Source of the DNA: Glycine soja
Taxonomy: Eukaryota; Streptophyta; Magnoliopsida; Fabales; Fabaceae
Assembly: GCF_004193775.1 (NCBI RefSeq)
Contig: NC_041019.1
Location: 34,534,827-34,598,826, forward strand
Direction: 5' to 3'
Length of the DNA stretch: 64,000 nucleotides
Shown here: in pieces, positions 58,138 to 64,000 of the stretch
Layout of the letters: every line of letters starts with the position of its first letter
How positions within the stretch are numbered: the stretch's first letter is position 1
Translations under genes and position numbers: made by a program
Notes under the pieces: generated by a model
Database searches by the model: none
Told to the model about the DNA's origin: nothing
The model's input: only the letters and a program-made list of their open reading frames with translations

Positions 58138-58681
58138 GTATAGATGGGTAGGCTTGGCTATGTTAATGAAGGCCAGTGTAATGACAATTTATGTATGAAG
58201 GATGAACCAATGTTTCTATTGTTTTCATGCCTTGTTGCTTCAAGATATATTGAATTAAGGACTTCTCCTTTGTAATTATTAATTTGTTTTATTCATGTAT
58301 GATCATCATAATTCTTGTCAAAATTTGAGGATGGATTGCTGATTTGTCATCTTCTTATGCCTTTAAAAATTTCATGTTTTTAATGATTTGCCAAATTCTG
58401 ATATATTTTTATTTTTGGACTTTCTGTTGTTTTAATTGTTGACTTTCTCTTGTTTTAATTTATGATATTATCAAATACTTGGTCAACATTTGTGTGAAAT
58501 ACTCAAAAAGAAAATTTGATCATCTATATTAATTTTGAGCATGATTCTCTCTTGTGGATAATATATATTTATGATTTGTACCATTAAAAAAATTAAAACT
58601 TATTTAATTTATGATATTTTTTATAAAGTAATTTAAATTATTTTATAAGAAATATATATATAGTCAAAATATTATTTTGTA

Positions 58682-58720
<39 letters not shown>

Positions 58721-59615
58721 AAAACACATTATACATATTAACTAGTCAGATATAAATTATATTTTAGTATAAAAATCTCTAGAGTGGTAGCTCTATGAAG
58801 GTTTGAATCTCGTCACCTTCATGTGAATTAAGGGCTCAAGTGCACAGCCTAAAGAGCATCCATCCACCCTTGAAGGGCCATAGGTGTTAGGGTTATCAAG
58901 TCATCGAATGCACTACTACCCTGACCATATATAGGTGCATTTCATCTTGTAGTGTACCAAAGTCTAACTCTTCATATCACTACAGCACATGCCATCAGTG
59001 TATAGTCCTTCATCATATATCGTCTCAACTCGTGAATTCAGGATTGACACAATGAGGCTTTCACATCATTACTCTCTATAATATCCAATAACATTTCCTC
59101 TACAATTTGATTTCAACTACGAATACCTCATACATATGGTGACTGACCTCAAAATCACATAGATATGTATAAAAGTAAAATTTTATTAAAAAAATAATGA
59201 TATCGTATAAATTATAAATATATATTAATATTTATAATAATTCTTTTTATAAAATATTTATGTATCGGCTTAATTCTTTGTTAAATCCATAATTAATATA
59301 TGTACACAATGGGTGACTTTGACTAGCCGAAAAAGAGAAAATAAAATTAATAACATTAACTATAAAAGTATATTTAATTTTATTTGATGATCTCCTCATT
59401 ATTTAAGAAAAAATATTGTTTGATTTAAAAGGATGTTATAAGAACTAATCTTTTTAAAAGAGATGTCAGGGTGTTATTTCATTGTGTTTTTTTACACTAC
59501 CCCAGAAATACTCTCTTTTGTTTTAAATTTATATTTTACATAAATATTAATTACTATAAATAATTCACTTAGTAATTAAATTTAATATATTATTTTTTGG
59601 CATAAATATATTAAT

Positions 59616-59667
<52 letters not shown>

Positions 59668-61300
59668 TTATCTTTATATTTCATTCTTCTAAAACATATT
59701 GCTAACTCCATGCATCTTGTATCAAGTTCTGGCCTTTCTATGCATATCAGCAAATGCACAATTATTAATTTATTTTCTATTAAAAGAACTTCAAACAGGG
59801 ACAAAAATATGGTGCAGAGAGAAATGAGGGCCATATGTTTTCTTTTTCTTTGGCTATAGAACCCTAAATATATATGTTGTTACTAAAGGTATCATGATTG
59901 ACAAAGTTCATTTTCTGGATTCGAGGTGGAATCAATCAAGTTGAAGAATGCATAATTTATTGAAGGGATCTCATTTTAGTGGGGAACTTTGAAAATCACT
60001 TAATGTTGTACACTAATAAGAAAATGCCAGGCCTATTCAATCTTTTGAGTGGAATTTGTATAAAATAGTGACTACAGTTCGTTTAGGAAAAAATAATGCC
60101 ATGTGATTTAAAAGTCACTAACCCAACTACATACTATGCTCAAAAATAACATTTTCTTAAACCGTTTTCCCAACTTTTCAACTAAATGCATGTTTTGTAC
60201 TGCATCTAATACTTGCATCAGTGGGTAAAAGCACATCAAATAGCAAAATAAACCTAGAAGATATACATATCAGCTTCTCTTTGACACGGATTGAAGTCGA
60301 CACAATGGGAGAACAAACATACTAGAAATCACCAATTGGGGACATGAAATGCCTTCAACCCCCAACCTTATAAATCACACCAACTGGGGAAGTAAAAAGC
60401 CTTCTACTCAAAATTCATTTCTCAACCAAGAAAACAACCAAACCAAAAAGATCACAAAAATCTAATTTCCCCATTCAAATTCACTCTCATTGTCAATCTC
60501 AATTCCTTTTTCTAATTTTTCCATCTAATCCCACAGGAATATTAAATCACAGAACACTGAACCTTGTTCCTCTCAATAAACTACACTCATTTCCAAGTTC
60601 AATAAACACGGGAATTCTGTAATTCCCAGGGTGAATTGGTAATGCCCAGATCATTCACAAAAATGTTCAAGATCCTCCAATGAGTCCCTTAGTTCCAATT
60701 GTAGCAAAGAAGATTTAAATCGGTAGGGGAAATTAGGTGTCTTAGTTTGAGTGACTTACAGGGGCTGTGAGATAGTGGTGACTGATGAGATTATGTGGTT
60801 GGGATTTGTAGGTATTCGAGATTTCATGTTAATCCAAGGTTTGTAAGTAATCTACCAACAATTCTAAATTTTCAAAGGTGAGATGACAAAAAACAGAGAA
60901 GAGATGATGAAAACTGAGAGTTAGAGGCAGTTATGACAGTTATGTGTAGAAAATAGTTGTTCTAGAAATCAGTTCTGTATTAGAAACTCAGATAACTGCT
61001 TTAGAAAACAGTTATGTATTAGAAATTGCAGAAAGGTAGTTATGTGTAGAAAATAACAGCCGGTAGTTACGAATTGGGAATATATATTTGATAGTATGAT
61101 GTGTAATTAGGCAGTCTGAAATTATTTGTAGTTTATGGACAGAAGATAATCTCTGAAGGAGACTTTGTCTCTGGGACAGCAAGTGTATTGTTGTATTGTG
61201 TATAATTTCAGTCTTCTATATTCTATTTTTTATTACTTTTATCAATTGGTGTTTTATCAAAGTCCTATTTTGTGGTCCTTTCACGTCCATATACAGCAGT
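58138..61300. other. Intergenic, AT-rich, with microsatellites
   Basis: No gene supported. (TA)n repeats lie at about 58681-58720 and 59622-59665. The segment 58780-59150, with GGGCCATAGGTGTTAGGG and CATATCACTACAGCACATGC, resembles dispersed retroelement-derived sequence, but its limits are unknown. Confidence 0.4.
59622..59665. repeat. (AT)n microsatellite
   Basis: About 22 uninterrupted AT dinucleotides. Any open frame across it is an artefact. Confidence 0.95.
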
Positions 61301-61302
61301 AA

Positions 61303-61620
61303 CACTTGCTCAACACTTCATGTAGCAGATTTACAGACTATATGGAGCCCCAATGGATAATTAGTAATGGGGATCCTGATTTTGTGAGTAATATTTAGAA
61401 GAATTTCTTGAAAACTTTGGGGATTGAACTGAAATTATCTTCCTCCTACCATTCAGTTTGAACTTGCTCAGCACTTCATGTAGCAGATTTACAGACTATA
61501 TGGAGCCCCAATGGATAATTAGTAATGGGGATCCTGATTTTGTGAGTAATATTTAGAAGAATTTCTTGAAAACTTTGGGGATTGAACTGAAATTATCTTC
61601 CTCCTACCATTCAGTTTGAA
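61303..61620. repeat. 158-bp tandem duplication
   Basis: Two nearly identical copies, from CTTGCTCAACACTTCATG near 61306 and CTTGCTCAGCACTTCATG near 61464, each running through ACAGACTATATGGAGCCC and CTCCTACCATTCAGTTTGAA. I saw one difference in the shared opening (CAAC versus CAGC), so the duplication is young. Confidence 0.92.
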
Positions 61621-61800
61621 GTTCAAGAACCTCAAGGGCAAGGTCCTCTTTTGGGGGAGGGGTATTGTTATGTAAATGTAAATATAAATAGGAAAAGAAT
61701 GTAAGTTGGTTGGTTAGTCGGCTACTGTTAATTATGATTTTATAGCTTTTGGGAAGCTACCTATAAATAAAAGATGATTTTACAGCAGGTAATGTTAATG
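61621..61800 (+). mobile_element. Copia-like 3' end remnant
   Basis: CTCAAGGGCAAGGTCC, then a purine run TTTTGGGGGAGGGG (61651-61664), then TGTTATGTAAATG: the arrangement of a polypurine tract followed by an LTR start. The LTR carries CTATAAATAAAAG near 61760. Sequence before it at about 61245 (ATTGGTGTTTTATCA) may be a decayed primer site, so a small nonautonomous element spanning about 60.9-61.8 kb is possible. Confidence 0.45.
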
Positions 61801-63060
61801 ATATAAATATACTTCATGAAAAGTTTTTGAAAAAAGATAGCTCACGTAAGGAAAAATAGTGATATACACAAATGGGCCAGATATGGAAGACTTTGTATCT
61901 CAAATGGAAGTAGTTAAGAATATAGACACAAATGTTATCATATAGATGTCTGGAATGTGGCATCAGCCAACAACAAATGCACTTGCAAACATACAACACA
62001 GTTTTGGCTCACACACATGCATACATGCCTGCAGAAAGCCATGCAGTTTGAACCACTCTGATAAAGTAATTATGGACAATAGCAAGTAGAAATGACTTTT
62101 AAGGGAAACAATTTTAAAACAGAAAACATAAAAATCAGTACATTGAATAATCAAAAAGAAGTTCAATATAATAAGCCTACCAAGATTGAGGAGCTAAGCG
62201 ATCAGTTGATACCAGTTCCTGAGCCAGGTAACTTAACTTCATATCTTCCTTTAAGTGCTATCGAATCCACTTGGGCCTTCGCCCTTCTCCACTTTGGCCT
62301 TTAGCCTGTATTTGGCCAATTTCAGGATTCTCATCACTAGCTATCGAATCCTTGCCAACAATCATGAAAACTGATGATGTCTCTTGCGAAAACATGAGTT
62401 TTTTTTTTGGACTGGAGAAAATGTGAGTTTTAACATTGAAATAGTATTTTTTGGATTGAATTATGATAAATTATAGTGGGCCAGATAATTTCTACTGAGA
62501 AAAGTGAGGCTAAAGGCCCAGAGATCTTAAAATAAATTGAGACAATTGCTTCCTGCACCTAATCTAGGAATGTAATCACTTGAACCTGAAAATCAATTTT
62601 CTGCTGTAAGCACAGGTTCTTGAATTGAATAATAAAGTATATTTGGGATATCATGTTCGAGTTTTTATTGCCAAAGGAAAGGGTCAATATACCTTCAATA
62701 GAAGGTAATGTACATATTTAATGAAACTTTGCAATTTCTTTACCTCTGGTGACTGTTTGTGGACAAAAACTCCACTTTTAAAGCATTTTTTATTTTTAAA
62801 TTGTACATTTTACTAGCCACAGTGGTATTTTACTAGCACTGGTGTAGTTCATGGATAAGCTTTGCATAGATAGAAGAGAGAGTGAGTAGAGAGAAAGAAA
62901 GAGACACGTGAGAAAACTATAATCAGACACCCTTCAATGTATAATGATCCTCATATTTTTATAACAAGGTTAACAGAGTAGTGCATAAGATGACTTCCCC
63001 TCAAGCTGGAGCCTTAATAGAAAGAGACCGTGTACATTACAACTTTGTTTTGGGTAGCCT
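61801..63060. other. Intergenic, one exon-like end
   Basis: At about 62175-62226 the plus strand reads KIEELSDQLIPVPEPG, followed by a GTAACT donor; unidentified. The rest is noncoding. Confidence 0.25.
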
Positions 63061-63069
63061 TTGCAACTT

Positions 63070-63312
63070 CAAAGTGGTTGTGTTGTGGCAGCAGCCACTT
63101 TGATATCTGCTAATTTATCAAACTCCTCAACCTTATGAACTAAGGATTCAAACTCTTCCCTTGAAATTGTTGTTGTTGCACCAGGTTCAGAAGGTCATGA
63201 ATGACAAGGACTAGTTGTCATAGATAAGACCTTAATCTGATCAAGAACACTTGCCTCTGCTACATTAGCTGCTTCCACTTCTTCCACAGCTACTCTAAGA
63301 TTTGTTTCTGCA
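63070..63312 (-). pseudogene. WEB-family (DUF827) coiled-coil protein fragment
   Basis: The minus strand reads LRVAVEEVEAANVAEASVLD, QIKVLSMTT, a stop, then ATTTISREEFESLVHKVEEF and DKLADIKVAAA. This is the conserved block of WEB/PMI-type proteins (WEB1, PMI2), coiled-coil proteins that maintain light-induced chloroplast movement. About 75 residues remain, with at least one in-frame TGA near 63198, and the flanking sequence does not continue the protein. It is a decayed fragment. Confidence 0.7.
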
Positions 63313-64000
63313 TCTTCTAACATAAAATTTAGTGACCGCAGCTTCCATCTTCAATTTTGCAGTGTCAGTCTTCATATCTTCATATCACTCAACACCTCTT
63401 CAGCCTAAGAAAATTCTGGAATCATTCTTGAGTTTTGCATTTGACTTCCATTACATAGTCCACCCGTATTTATTTATTTAGTGGCTTTTAGAGGTTACCA
63501 AGTTGTATGGGGGTTTGTTTTGTTATATGGAAACTCAGTTTCAATCATCTCACATTTAGAATAATTCAAAAGAGTGGAATTGCATGATTTTATATCAATA
63601 AATATGAAAATAGCACAATTTATATGAGTACATACAAATTTCCCAAGTACTCAAGTGGGTGATATTTGTCACTCACACTCCCCTTTTGGCCAAGCTCCAG
63701 CAACCACTCCAGCCTTCACCAAGAAGTCCTCCAACCAATCTATAGAGATAACGAATGTATCAATCCTCCTCTGGTATTACAATTATAACCCAGAGTTGTA
63801 ACCTTCTTCATTAAAACTTGAACATTTACTAATTTCCAACATTCCTTGGGTGACACAAATCTCCTGCCATAAAAATATGCAGCTCTGCATATGGTTAACA
63901 TTGTATTATCATAAAATTTGTTTGCCAATTCAGTTACCAATGTATGATTTTATTTATATTTCCATCCGTTGTTGATGTGTGTGTACCATTTGTTGTGCTT
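63313..64000. other. Unassigned right edge
   Basis: A 66-residue minus-strand frame at 63940-63740 (…FYGRRFVSPKECWKLVNVQV…) looks protein-like in composition, but I do not recognise it. It could be another captured exon or the end of a gene outside the window. Confidence 0.25.

Noticed and set aside
59619..59834. 71-residue frame ending in Ile-Tyr repeats
   Set aside because: Generated by the (AT)n microsatellite.

Overview
This is a repeat-rich stretch of a legume nuclear genome, most likely soybean (Glycine) pericentromeric DNA. The base is AT-rich, genes are split by GT-AG introns, and the bulk is nested LTR retrotransposons and CACTA transposons. The CACTACTACAAA termini, the dense GCTTAGCGC-type motifs and the TGGTAATCGATTACCA motifs are, from memory, all common in soybean repeats. 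The organism call rests on recognition, not on a search. I see no rRNA, tRNA, CRISPR or bacterial features.

Left part (1-33918) reads as one stack of insertions. The oldest layer is a minus-strand LTR of family Y (pieces 3756-3780 and 31702-33918). It was hit by an Ogre/Tat-like element whose 3' end fills 1-3755 (123-bp tandem array, polypurine tract, 3' LTR), by a family X LTR (3781-4371 and 30181-31701), and by a copia-type LTR (31853-33395). The X LTR was split by an outer CACTA element (4372-30180, target duplication CAT), which carries a broken plastid ClpC fragment. Inside it sits a second CACTA (7056-29202, duplication AAT), which carries the first exon of a HUA2-like PWWP gene. That inner element took in a plus-strand X LTR (8048-12787, itself hit by a solo LTR at 10092-11885, duplication ATGGT), a complete 9.8-kb Athila-like element without polymerase (13505-23347, duplication CTTAA), and a family Y solo LTR (26406-28656, duplication ACGAC).

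Middle part (36600-46740) holds the one convincing host gene, a minus-strand ELM2/SANT-type nuclear protein. Its last coding exon is interrupted by a young copia element (36983-42385, duplication CCCTG) with nearly identical 433-bp LTRs. The host frame still joins across the insertion, but the present allele ends inside the LTR. The copia element has one in-frame stop between its protease and integrase regions.

Right part (46741-64000) is AT-rich intergenic DNA, a truncated Ogre-like 5' LTR with a primer binding site and leader (about 49940-51990), and a cluster of exon-sized fragments of unrelated genes: a ZYP1-like coiled coil (minus), a CNNM/DUF21-CBS protein, an unnamed coiled-coil protein, a KIN-12 kinesin and, further right, a WEB-family protein (minus). 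The cluster looks like transposon-mediated capture, but I could not find the carrier's ends. Beyond it are microsatellites and a 158-bp tandem duplication next to a copia-like remnant.
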